The notes under the pieces are model-generated. The model made no database searches, was not told the origin of the DNA, and saw only the letters and a program-made list of their open reading frames with translations. Shown here in pieces: positions 28,543 to 36,217 of a stretch of DNA of 64,000 nt. Source of the DNA: Lachnospiraceae bacterium (lineage in GTDB: Bacteria > Bacillota > Clostridia > Lachnospirales > Lachnospiraceae); contig JAFZQH010000018.1 in NCBI GenBank assembly GCA_017550165.1, forward strand, positions 1 to 64,000, in the 5' to 3' direction. Position 1 is the first letter of the stretch, and each line of letters starts with the position of its first letter. The position numbers were made by a program, and so were the translations under genes.

Positions 28543-29421
28543 ATGTGGATTGCAGATAAATGGACTGATTACAATATAATAGACACAAGCGATGGCGAAA
28601 AATTGGAGCGATGGGGGGATTATATCCTCCTGAGGCCGGACCCCCAGGTAATCTGGAGAAGTCCCAAGAGCCGTCCCGAATGGAAGAAGATCAACGGTCA
28701 CTACCATAGGAGCAGCAAGGGCGGTGGAGAATGGGAGTTCTTTGACCTGCCCGGGGAATGGGAGATAACATACGGCAAGCTCCGCTTCAGGCTCCAGCCC
28801 TTCTCGTTCAAACATACGGGGCTTTTCCCGGAGCAGGCAGCCAACTGGGACTGGTTCTCTCCCTTGATCAGCTCCGCCCTGAGCGCGGAGCCGGGCAGAG
28901 ATATAAGAGTCCTGAACCTCTTTGCATATACAGGTGGAGCTACACTGGCTGCTGCCGCTGCCGGAGCCAAGGTCACCCACGTGGATGCATCCAAAGGTAT
29001 GGTGAACTGGGCCAAGGAGAATGCCCGTATCACGGGTTTGCCGGGGGACTCTGTCCGCTGGCTTACCGACGATTGCAAGAAATTTGTGGAGCGCGAGATA
29101 AGACGCGGTAACAAATATGATGCAATAATAATGGATCCTCCTTCCTATGGAAGAGGACCCGGTGGTGAAATATGGAAGATAGAAGATTCCATATATGATT
29201 TTATTCTTTTATGCGAGAAGCTTATATCAGATAAGCCTCTCTTTTTCCTGATCAATTCCTACACTACGGGACTTCAGCCCGGAGTACTTCGTTACATGAT
29301 GGAAGATATACTGGGCAGGCGCCTTAACGGGGTCTTTACCTCTGATGAGATAGGCCTTCCCATTGAGGCCAACGGCCTAGTCCTTCCCTGCGGCTGCAGC
29401 GGACGGTGTGAAGTTCTCTGA
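28543..29421 (+). CDS. RlmI/RlmK-type class I SAM-dependent methyltransferase
   Basis: A 292-residue methyltransferase of the RlmI-like group. The SAM loop is NLFAYTGGATLAAAAAGA, the acidic ribose-binding residue is in THVDASKGMV, and the catalytic-type motif is IIMDPPSYGRGP. The family modifies rRNA bases, often cytosine C5, but no PUA domain is present and the substrate is open. There is no Shine-Dalgarno sequence before ATG 28543 and the promoter points to a leaderless message. An in-frame ATG at 28492 lies inside or upstream of the promoter and is not favoured. The 3' end overlaps the convergent glycosyltransferase by 45 bases. Confidence 0.83.
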   Translation: MWIADKWTDYNIIDTSDGEKLERWGDYILLRPDPQVIWRSPKSRPEWKKINGHYHRSSKGGGEWEFFDLPGEWEITYGKLRFRLQPFSFKHTGLFPEQAANWDWFSPLISSALSAEPGRDIRVLNLFAYTGGATLAAAAAGAKVTHVDASKGMVNWAKENARITGLPGDSVRWLTDDCKKFVEREIRRGNKYDAIIMDPPSYGRGPGGEIWKIEDSIYDFILLCEKLISDKPLFFLINSYTTGLQPGVLRYMMEDILGRRLNGVFTSDEIGLPIEANGLVLPCGCSGRCEVL

Positions 29422-30663
29422 AGCAAAATGCTGTATGGGCTTCCATTCCACCTTCTTAACAAGTGCTGCAACGGATATGGGGATATACGTGGCCATAAAA
29501 ACCGGGAACATCACTACATATAACAGTTTCTTCTTCGCCGTTGCCTGTATCATATCCCACTCAGAGAATACGGTTATCACCCCATATACCAGAAGCGCGA
29601 TATAGAATGCGACAATAGTATCGACTATAAACTTGCCTGCTCGTTTCATAACCACATTGGCTATGTAATAGGGCTGGGTAACACAGGCAAATATCATGAC
29701 CGCGTTGAATGCGATAATGAAGAGGGTAAGAAGCATGCCCGGAGCGGTAGTCATTATCATGTCATAACATGAGAATTTAAGCTTTGACTTACCGAGGCTT
29801 CCCTTAACAAGTGAAGTCATATAGTTAGCGTTAACCTGGTAGAAACCTTTGGACCAACGCATTCTCTGATTCCACGACTGATCAAATGTCACCGGCTGCT
29901 CATCATAAACCATTGCCTTGTCGCAGTATCCGATCCTTGCGCCCTTGATAGCACAGTGAACGGAGAATTCAATATCCTCTGTGAGAAGATGATAGGGCCA
30001 TCCGCCGTTCTCCTCAACTATACGATCGGAAATGCAGAAACCTGTCCCTGAAATGTGGCAGTTCGTATTAAGAAGCATTCTCGGGAAGTTAAGGAATCTG
30101 GCCTCCCTTAAGAACCATATGGAGTATGCCGCACTGATCCAATTGGTCCCGAAATTCTTGGAATTCCTGTAGGATGTAATGGCATCATAGCCTTTTTCAA
30201 AGGTCTTGTTCATCTCATAGATAAAGTTGGGATCCACCACATTATCTGCATCGAATACAATATATCCGTCATATTTCTCATAATCATTCTTGATCTCCTT
30301 AATAAGGTAATCAAGAGCATATCCCTTACCTACCAGCTGGGCATTCCATCTCTCGTATACAATGGCCCCTGCCCGCTTTGCGCAAAGCGCGGTATTATCC
30401 GTACAGTTATCAGCCAGCACGAATATATCAAACATATTCCTGGGATACTTCTGTTTCTTAAGACTCTCTACCAGTTCTCCTATAACCGATTCTTCGTTCC
30501 TGGCAGATATAAGGACTGCGAACCTGTGGAAGGGAGCGTTCGTTTCCTCTTCCTTTTTATTCTTGTATATCAGACCAACCACGAGATACAGGATCTGATA
30601 TAAATAAGCAAGCGTCATTACAATGATAACTATTCGGTTAAGATTAGTAACTGCCTCAATCAC
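29377..30663 (-). CDS. Processive family 2 glycosyltransferase, membrane-bound
   Basis: A 428-residue GT2 enzyme with an N-terminal membrane helix (about 9-31), a cytoplasmic GT-A domain (45-280) and three or four C-terminal helices. Motifs are DADN for the nucleotide sugar/metal, TEDIE as acceptor site, and QRMRW as the Q/RxxRW motif of processive enzymes (cellulose/hyaluronan/PgaC class). It therefore probably extends and extrudes a beta-linked polysaccharide; the sugar is unknown. A GTG at 30663 is taken as start, with AAGGAG 11 bases before. No bcsB-like or PilZ gene is adjacent. Confidence 0.85.
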   Translation of the reverse strand: MIEAVTNLNRIVIIVMTLAYLYQILYLVVGLIYKNKKEEETNAPFHRFAVLISARNEESVIGELVESLKKQKYPRNMFDIFVLADNCTDNTALCAKRAGAIVYERWNAQLVGKGYALDYLIKEIKNDYEKYDGYIVFDADNVVDPNFIYEMNKTFEKGYDAITSYRNSKNFGTNWISAAYSIWFLREARFLNFPRMLLNTNCHISGTGFCISDRIVEENGGWPYHLLTEDIEFSVHCAIKGARIGYCDKAMVYDEQPVTFDQSWNQRMRWSKGFYQVNANYMTSLVKGSLGKSKLKFSCYDMIMTTAPGMLLTLFIIAFNAVMIFACVTQPYYIANVVMKRAGKFIVDTIVAFYIALLVYGVITVFSEWDMIQATAKKKLLYVVMFPVFMATYIPISVAALVKKVEWKPIQHFASENFTPSAAAAGKD

Positions 30664-30720
30664 TTTTCCAAAATCTCCTTATTTCCAAAACAATACATAC
30701 AAAAATACATACCAAAGAAC

Positions 30721-30748
30721 ATGATACCCATTTTTCTTTTTATTTCAA
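30721..30748 (-). promoter_or_regulatory. Putative promoter of the membrane glycosyltransferase
   Basis: Minus strand TTGAAA (30743-30748), 16 bp, TATCAT (30721-30726), about 58 bases before the GTG start. Confidence 0.45.
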
Positions 30749-30810
30749 GTCCTAATTTATAAAAAAAAACCACTAAAATCCTTTAGAAATTGTTAATTTT
30801 TACACAATAT

Positions 30811-30841
30811 TAACGGCTGCCGAAGGATCCGGCAGCCGTTA
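30811..30841 (-). terminator. Terminator after the RACE-like gene
   Basis: Perfect 12-bp stem TAACGGCTGCCG (30811-30822) / CGGCAGCCGTTA (30830-30841), loop AAGGATC. On the minus strand it is followed by AT-rich sequence containing TAAAAATTAAC. Confidence 0.75.
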
Positions 30842-30862
30842 AAGCCTTACTAAAAAGCTGTT

Positions 30863-32776
30863 CTACTGAAATAATGATGCGTCCGTATGGGGCAGGAAGC
30901 AGGCCGCTACGAACTCGTCCATGTAACCCGGCGTGGTGGAGAGTTCAATATAAGTCATGGACTTCCCGATCTCATAGACTTTCTCTTCCGCCTCATTAGA
31001 GAACAATGCAGTGTATGCTCCTGATAAGGAAGAGTTACCGATGTATTCGTATTTCTCCAAAGGTATCTTGGGGAACATTCCTATATTAATGGCATTCTCC
31101 ATATTGATCCCGCTTCCGATACCACCTGCGACCATGAGCTTGTCTATCATGTCAACATCAAAATCAAGGGAAGAAAGCAGGGTCCTTATTCCAGAGAAGA
31201 TGGCTCCCTTGGCACGGATGAAGTTATCTATATCAACCTCATTAAGCTCAACATCCTTGATGGTGCCGCTTTCTTCCTGGAATGCCACAACATAACTGCC
31301 CATACCGTCCTCGTCATGACGGATCCTCTTGCCTTCTCTGATGAACTTACCCTTGGGATTGATAGCTCCCACTCTGAAAAGCTCACTGATTATATCTATG
31401 ATCCCGGAACCGCAGATACCCACCGGTTTCTCTCCGGGCTCACCGATCACACTGTATTTGGGCTCCAGGGTCTTCTCATCTATGGTTATGGATTCAATGG
31501 CTCCGTCCATGGCTCTCATTCCGCAGCTGATATCTCCTCCCTCGAAAGCAGGGCCGGCCGAGCAGGCACAGGACATGAGAAAATCCGAATTACCGAATAC
31601 TATCTCTCCGTTAGTACCCAGGTCAACGAAAAGGGTCATCTCCGGGTTATTCCACATGCAGTTGGCAAGTACTCCCGCTGTGATATCTCCGCCTACATAA
31701 CTTCCTATATTGGGACACATGATGATCTCAGCATCCGGATTGATGGCAACTCCTACATCTCCGGCGCGAAGCCTCTCTGTCTGGTAAAACTCCGGAATAT
31801 AGGGCTCCATTCTTATCGGTTCGGAATAAATACCCGCAAATAAATGATTCATGGTGGTATTGCCCGCCACGCACATTCTGTATATAAAGTCACGGCTGAT
31901 ACCGGCTGATGAACACATCTCCCTGATCAGGGGATTGATGGTCTCACGAAGAACGGCATCTTTCAGCTTCTTGCTTCCGCCTTCCTTCGATGCCTCTATG
32001 ATACGGTTGATAACATCGGCTCCGTACCTGATCTGACCGTTACCCATTGCGCCTCTTGCCAGGAAATCACCGGATATCATATCAAAAAGCACGGCTGAAA
32101 CTGTGGTTGTTCCTATATCCACCGCAAGTCCTGCAACATAAAGCCATTTAAGGGGCGGGATTACATCATTTACGATAATGTGTTCATCCTCATTGCTGAC
32201 AAGGACCTTAACGTGAAAATCATTCTCCCTCAGAACCTTGGGAAGCTTACGCATTATGTTATAGGAAATCTGTATCTTATCGCAGCCCGTCTCCTTGGCC
32301 ACCGCACGGGACAACCTCTCATTATCCGGCATGGTATCATCCAGGGACGGTACATTAAGCTCCAGGTCCAGGATCTTGAAGTCATTCTCGAACTTCAGGC
32401 CCGTAGCTGCGATCCTGTCCTGAGTGTTCCTGAATATCTTAAGCTCTTCCTCCGAAGACAGATCGGAAATCTTCATCCTGTTCTTAAAGGCTGATGCTAT
32501 ATCAGGAACGCTGACAACCACATCCTCAATAATCTTGCTGTTACATGCCAGACGGAATCCTTTTCTGAATTCTGATTCGGTAAAATGTCGTGTAATAGAC
32601 GACTCAACGGTCCCACCCACGATCTTGACGATACATTTACCGCAGGATGCATTGCCGGAGCATGGTGCGTCGATAACAACATTAGCCTTCTTTGCCACAT
32701 CAAGAAGCTTTTCCCCCTCGTTGGCATATGTCTCAACATCAGGAGCGTTGTCAAACTTAAACGTAACTTTTTTCAT
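30863..32776 (-). CDS. RACE-type ASKHA (DUF4445) corrinoid activation protein with 2Fe-2S domain
   Basis: A 637-residue protein resembling reductive activators of corrinoid enzymes (RACE). Residues 1-85 are a plant-type ferredoxin domain with Cys39-x5-Cys45-x2-Cys48 and Cys78 for a 2Fe-2S cluster. A linker domain (about 95-200) leads to the DUF4445 ASKHA ATPase core with LAVDIGTTTVSAVLFD (phosphate 1), FVDLGTNGEIV (phosphate 2) and VAGGIGSGI (adenosine). In acetogens such proteins reduce Co(II) of corrinoid proteins at the expense of ATP. No corrinoid protein or methyltransferase is nearby, so the partner is unknown. AAAGGATTTTAAC precedes the ATG. Confidence 0.83.
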   Translation of the reverse strand: MKKVTFKFDNAPDVETYANEGEKLLDVAKKANVVIDAPCSGNASCGKCIVKIVGGTVESSITRHFTESEFRKGFRLACNSKIIEDVVVSVPDIASAFKNRMKISDLSSEEELKIFRNTQDRIAATGLKFENDFKILDLELNVPSLDDTMPDNERLSRAVAKETGCDKIQISYNIMRKLPKVLRENDFHVKVLVSNEDEHIIVNDVIPPLKWLYVAGLAVDIGTTTVSAVLFDMISGDFLARGAMGNGQIRYGADVINRIIEASKEGGSKKLKDAVLRETINPLIREMCSSAGISRDFIYRMCVAGNTTMNHLFAGIYSEPIRMEPYIPEFYQTERLRAGDVGVAINPDAEIIMCPNIGSYVGGDITAGVLANCMWNNPEMTLFVDLGTNGEIVFGNSDFLMSCACSAGPAFEGGDISCGMRAMDGAIESITIDEKTLEPKYSVIGEPGEKPVGICGSGIIDIISELFRVGAINPKGKFIREGKRIRHDEDGMGSYVVAFQEESGTIKDVELNEVDIDNFIRAKGAIFSGIRTLLSSLDFDVDMIDKLMVAGGIGSGINMENAINIGMFPKIPLEKYEYIGNSSLSGAYTALFSNEAEEKVYEIGKSMTYIELSTTPGYMDEFVAACFLPHTDASLFQ

Positions 32777-32839
32777 GTTAAAATCCTTTCCGAATCAGCA
32801 TATCCGCTCATTCTTCTCTGCCCAATTTACCCTCCTGCA

Positions 32840-32854
32840 TGTGACATGATCACA
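32840..32854 (-). promoter_or_regulatory. Inverted repeat in the RACE gene leader
   Basis: TGTGACATGATCACA, an inverted repeat of TGTGA and TCACA with a 5-base centre. It lies about 10-25 bases downstream of the predicted start site, a position suited to a repressor. It resembles a Crp/Fnr site but has one base less in the centre. Confidence 0.45.
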
Positions 32855-32870
32855 CGCACATACTATTGTG

Positions 32871-32899
32871 ATTATACCATCCGGAAAGTCTTCTGTAAA
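32871..32899 (-). promoter_or_regulatory. Promoter of the RACE-like gene
   Basis: Minus strand TTTACA (32894-32899), 17 bp, TATAAT (32871-32876). The leader of about 90 bases carries the TGTGA/TCACA inverted repeat. Confidence 0.7.
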
Positions 32900-32904
32900 T
32901 GAAA

Positions 32905-32933
32905 AGTCCGACAGGAATCCCTCCTATCGGACT
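32905..32933 (-). terminator. Terminator after the pyridoxamine kinase gene
   Basis: AGTCCGACAGGA (32905-32916) pairs with TCCTATCGGACT (32922-32933), one mismatch. On the minus strand it is followed by TTTCATTTAC. It ends five bases before the RACE promoter. Confidence 0.75.
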
Positions 32934-32945
32934 AAAGTATCTGTA

Positions 32946-33764
32946 TCATCGTTTTGCAAGCACCTGTTCAAACTTGACTCCGTATACATGGGATTCGTCA
33001 GGCATTGTCTCCTTGATACAGTCAACGATAAACTCGCATGCATCTTTCAGGCAGTCATAAAGACTCTTTCCCTTTAAGAGATTGGCGATAAGGACGCTGG
33101 AGAATATATCTCCGGTTCCGTGATAACTCTTCTCCATCCATGTAGTAAAGTATTCCACCGTCTTGCCATCCTTCTTGGTGTAAGCGACTGCTCCAAGCCT
33201 GCCCTCTTCAAATGACACTCCGGTTATAATGACTGTCTCAGGACCCATATCGGCAAGTCCTTTAAGCATCCTGTCGATCTCTTCCCTGCCCGGTCTCTCG
33301 TTATAAGGTATATCAAGGAGGAAGCAGGCCTCGGTGATATTCGGCATTATTATATCCGACTCTCTCACCAGCTCACGCATCCCCGCAACAATATTCTCAT
33401 TAAGAGCGACATAGAGCTTACCATGATCTGCCATGGCCGGGTCACATATAAGAAGCCCGCCGGGGTTAAGCATATCCCTCATATCCTTTATGAGAGCAAA
33501 CTGCCTGGTATCCCCAATATATCCGGTATAAATGGCGTCAAATGTAATCTTTTCTTTTCTCCAATGATCCACGATCTTAGGCATCTCATCCGTGAGATCC
33601 AGTACTGTAAAGCCCGTGAAACCGCCTGTATGTGTACTTAAGATCGCCGACGGCAGGATAGCCGTCTCAAATCCGTATGCCGAAAGAACCGGTTGCGCCA
33701 CAGTCAGTGAGCACTGGCCATAGCATGAAATATCCTGTACTGATACAATTTTCTTAGCTGTCAT
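32946..33764 (-). CDS. pdxY: Pyridoxamine/pyridoxal kinase
   Basis: A 272-residue ribokinase-fold kinase that phosphorylates B6 vitamers in the PLP salvage pathway. Visible signatures are VSVQDISCYGQCSL at the N terminus, SAILSTHTGGF, YTGYIGD, CDPAMADHGKLY and the anion-hole/catalytic SYHGTGDIFSS. Clostridial relatives of this type are annotated as pyridoxamine kinase. AGGGGC precedes the ATG. It is monocistronic between its own promoter and terminator. Confidence 0.9.
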   Translation of the reverse strand: MTAKKIVSVQDISCYGQCSLTVAQPVLSAYGFETAILPSAILSTHTGGFTGFTVLDLTDEMPKIVDHWRKEKITFDAIYTGYIGDTRQFALIKDMRDMLNPGGLLICDPAMADHGKLYVALNENIVAGMRELVRESDIIMPNITEACFLLDIPYNERPGREEIDRMLKGLADMGPETVIITGVSFEEGRLGAVAYTKKDGKTVEYFTTWMEKSYHGTGDIFSSVLIANLLKGKSLYDCLKDACEFIVDCIKETMPDESHVYGVKFEQVLAKR

Positions 33765-33799
33765 ATCTGCCCCTCATCTCCGTTTTCATTTTAACCATG

Positions 33800-33828
33800 A
33801 TTATAAAAATATCTGTGAACCCTGTCAA
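33800..33828 (-). promoter_or_regulatory. Consensus promoter of pdxY inside a terminator hairpin
   Basis: Minus strand TTGACA (33823-33828), exactly 17 bp, TATAAT (33800-33805): a perfect consensus pair. The -35 box lies in the loop, and the spacer in one arm, of the hairpin that ends the upstream gene. Confidence 0.85.
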
Positions 33829-33846
33829 GTAAAAGGATTCACAGAT
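33811..33846 (-). terminator. Terminator of the Q-rich membrane protein gene
   Basis: ATCTGTGAAC-C (33811-33821) pairs with GGATTCACAGAT (33835-33846), with one bulge. On the minus strand it is followed by ATTTTTATAA. Confidence 0.65.
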
Positions 33847-33908
33847 ATTGCCCGAATTCATATATGATTATTGGTGATATTACCTAGTATTCCGCTGGGT
33901 TTTTAACC

Positions 33909-34814
33909 CTAATTCTGTGTAAATGTTGTTCCTGCCTTGATCTGGCCAAAACCTGATTCCTTAAATACAGCGTACTTTCCGCCATCCACCTCGGGATCGA
34001 TCACAAAGGTAAAACTGTTGGGAGTTGAACCGCTCCCTCCGCTTAATGTGACATGACATACTATATCGTCATATTCATATTGACCGTTCTTTACGGCCTT
34101 GTACGTTCCCACGCGCGTGATCAAAGAGGATGCACCCATATCAACCAGCAGCGTCACCGTTCCGTCACTTCTGAAAGTAACAACGCTCTGATCCCCGGAA
34201 TGCTCATTAACAGGACCGTACCAGGTTCCCGAAACCTTTATTCCCGGGTTAGAAGCAGTGTTACCCGAAGAGCCGCCCGAACTGTTTCCCGATGAAGCAG
34301 CAGATGAACTTCCGGAGTTTCTGCCCATGATCTCATCTACCCGGGACTGCTGCCTTCTTGAGGCCGCATCCCACTCTTCTTTTAGCCTCTGATAGGATTC
34401 ATCCCGTTCTCTCTTCAGCTGCTCAAGCCGTGCCGCTTCTTCCGCTTCTTTTGAGGCTTCTGCTGCCAGTTTTGACGCTTCTTCCGCATTACGGCCGGCT
34501 TCCTCAGCTGCATACCGACTCATCTTCTCCTCCTCTGAGGTTACAGTACTGTTCCCGAACCATCCAAGCATGAAGTATCCATATATGCACACTCCCGCTC
34601 CGATAAGAACCAGAGCGCCTATTATTATCCCGATGATAAGCCCCGCCTTACTCTTCTTCGGCGGTCTCGGCGGCTGCTGCCAACCGCCATTGAACTGAGG
34701 CTGCTGCCATTGCTGCTGCGGTTGCTGCGGTTGCTGTTGCCATTGTTGCTGTGGTTGCTGCGGTTGCTGCGGTTGCTGTTGCCATTGTCCGTTATACTGA
34801 TTGTTATTGTCCAT
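33909..34814 (-). CDS. Q/P-rich single-span membrane protein with coiled coil, function unknown
   Basis: I do not recognise a family. The 301 residues fall into clear parts: a Gln/Pro/Trp-rich cytoplasmic tail (1-53) with repeated QQPQQPQQQW units, one membrane helix (about 60-82), an Ala/Glu-rich coiled coil (about 95-160), a Ser/Gly linker (165-190), and a beta-rich C-terminal domain beginning SGTWYGPVNEHSG. The last part resembles lipocalin-like or META-type surface domains in which SGTWYG and GTYKA strands alternate. It is probably a surface-exposed sensor or stress protein, which is inference. AGGGGATC precedes the ATG. Confidence 0.7.
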   Translation of the reverse strand: MDNNNQYNGQWQQQPQQPQQPQQQWQQQPQQPQQQWQQPQFNGGWQQPPRPPKKSKAGLIIGIIIGALVLIGAGVCIYGYFMLGWFGNSTVTSEEEKMSRYAAEEAGRNAEEASKLAAEASKEAEEAARLEQLKRERDESYQRLKEEWDAASRRQQSRVDEIMGRNSGSSSAASSGNSSGGSSGNTASNPGIKVSGTWYGPVNEHSGDQSVVTFRSDGTVTLLVDMGASSLITRVGTYKAVKNGQYEYDDIVCHVTLSGGSGSTPNSFTFVIDPEVDGGKYAVFKESGFGQIKAGTTFTQN

Positions 34815-34896
34815 GATCCCCTGTCCTTCTCCTTCTCAATCCGACATTTACAATCTCATACTAACATACGGCGCAGCAAAAGGCTACGAAAATAAT

Positions 34897-34926
34897 TCGG
34901 GCAGGGAAACCAAAAACCCTGCCCGA
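34897..34926. terminator. Bidirectional-type hairpin downstream of the DUF6033 gene
   Basis: TCGGGCAGGG (34897-34906) and CCCTGCCCGA (34917-34926) form a perfect 10-bp stem. T-rich sequence lies on both sides. Between it and the DUF6033 stop (34927-35107) I see nothing further. Confidence 0.6.
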
Positions 34927-35107
34927 TTTTGAAATGGCTACAAGTTTTATCTCACAGCACTTATTATCAAACCCCACACTACGTCATAAGCCGTCTCCGA
35001 AGAAGACAAAACGATTATGACAGTGCTACATTGAGATATCTGTTGTTGCCTGTACAAATGTATGTGAAGCGACCTCTCTTAAATGAGTATATACCGCCAC
35101 TTCCCTG

Positions 35108-35899
35108 TTATCCTTTAAAGTCTATACTCTGACCGACCGTCAGTTCCTGATCGGTCTTGACCGCGTTACTCCTGTCGGTGAAGTTGTAATCTCCCACCTT
35201 CTGCATCAGCTCTTCGATGGAATCCGCCCTGATCACCTCGGTATCTTCCGGTTTCAGTTTCTCCTCCAGGGCTTCTTTCTGAGCTTTCTTCGCAGCCTCC
35301 TTTTTTTCAGTTCTGTGCTCTTCGACAACCTTATCAATATGCTCTTTCTGGGCTTCTGCCGATTTACGAAGAACTGCAAAGTAGCTGATCTCGCCGTCAT
35401 CCTTAAGTTCCAATCCATAACCCACTATATTTGAGCTCTGGCCTGAATTATCCATCTTCTCTTTTAACTCTGACAGATTATTCGCAGCCTTCTCGATAAG
35501 GCTCTCATACTGAGCACGGAATTTTTCATCTGTTGCCATCTGCTCGATCTTATCCTCATCTATGAGAACGACCATTTTATTAGGATTGGCAAATGCTCCG
35601 GCATTAGCCTGGGCCTGATCTTTCATATCCTTGCTTACAAGGATAAAGTCCATATTACCGAATTTCTTCTTTAATTCTTCATAATACTTGGCACCCTCTT
35701 TGGAGAGCTTGGCCTGGCCAATGGTGTTACCGTAATTACCGGTCTTTCTTACAGCATCATTTGTCTGCTTGGTCTCCTGGGCCTTCTTCTCCTGATTTTC
35801 CTGGGCCTTTTTTGTATTCGTATCAGCCTTCTTAGATGCCTGAGCAGTCTGATAGGAATTGATGGCATTACTGATAGTATTGCTGGTGTTGATCGACAT
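35108..35899 (-). CDS. DUF6033 family protein
   Basis: A 263-residue soluble protein that appears to match DUF6033, a family seen mostly in Lachnospiraceae. It starts MSINTSNTISNAINSYQ, a serine/asparagine-rich beginning like that of flagellar or secreted export substrates. Then come a Lys/Gln coiled coil (20-55), a folded alpha/beta part (70-190) with FGNMDFILVSKDMKDQA and KMVVLIDEDKIEQM, and a second charged coiled coil (195-225). There is no signal peptide or membrane helix. Function unknown. GGGAGGAG precedes the ATG, and the upstream region carries an unusual A/C-rich repeat array. Confidence 0.65.
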   Translation of the reverse strand: MSINTSNTISNAINSYQTAQASKKADTNTKKAQENQEKKAQETKQTNDAVRKTGNYGNTIGQAKLSKEGAKYYEELKKKFGNMDFILVSKDMKDQAQANAGAFANPNKMVVLIDEDKIEQMATDEKFRAQYESLIEKAANNLSELKEKMDNSGQSSNIVGYGLELKDDGEISYFAVLRKSAEAQKEHIDKVVEEHRTEKKEAAKKAQKEALEEKLKPEDTEVIRADSIEELMQKVGDYNFTDRSNAVKTDQELTVGQSIDFKG

Positions 35900-35923
35900 A
35901 ATGACTCCTCCCGTTTAAACTAT

Positions 35924-36008
35924 ACTGAAAAACACACACTACTGAAAACACAAATTACTTAAAAACACACACTACTTAAAAAACACACACTATTGAAACA
36001 CACATACA
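35924..36008. repeat. Five A/C-rich direct repeats before the DUF6033 gene
   Basis: Tandem imperfect 16-18 bp units of the type ACTGAAAAACACACACT at about 35924, 35941, 35957, 35974 and 35990. On the minus strand the first unit overlaps a likely -10 box (TATAGT) 20-30 bases before the DUF6033 ribosome site. It may be a variable-number promoter or leader element. Confidence 0.65.
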
Positions 36009-36064
36009 CATTTCACAACAGGGATCTGCATAAAGATTCTTTAGATAATTCCGAAATACAAAAG

Positions 36065-36088
36065 CAGATATAAGGCTACTTATATCTG
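36065..36088 (-). terminator. Possible terminator of the phosphorelay operon
   Basis: Perfect 10-bp stem CAGATATAAG (36065-36074) / CTTATATCTG (36079-36088), loop GCTA, followed on the minus strand by CTTTTGTATTT. It lies about 130 bases after the REC-DegV-HPt stop. The gap 36089-36217 is otherwise AT-rich without features. Confidence 0.5.
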
Positions 36089-36217
36089 TCAGAGATTTTC
36101 ATCCTTGACATTCTTCGCGCAAATCCTTTTGCTCTATGCTGAAAACCCACTTATGGCTTTCTATATATCTCTAATCGGCATAAAGTTGATAAATCTTTAT
36201 AGCTTTTTGAAAAAAAC

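Noticed and set aside
35924-36008. CRISPR array
   Set aside because: Repeats are only 16-18 bp, adjoin without spacers and vary; it is a tandem repeat.
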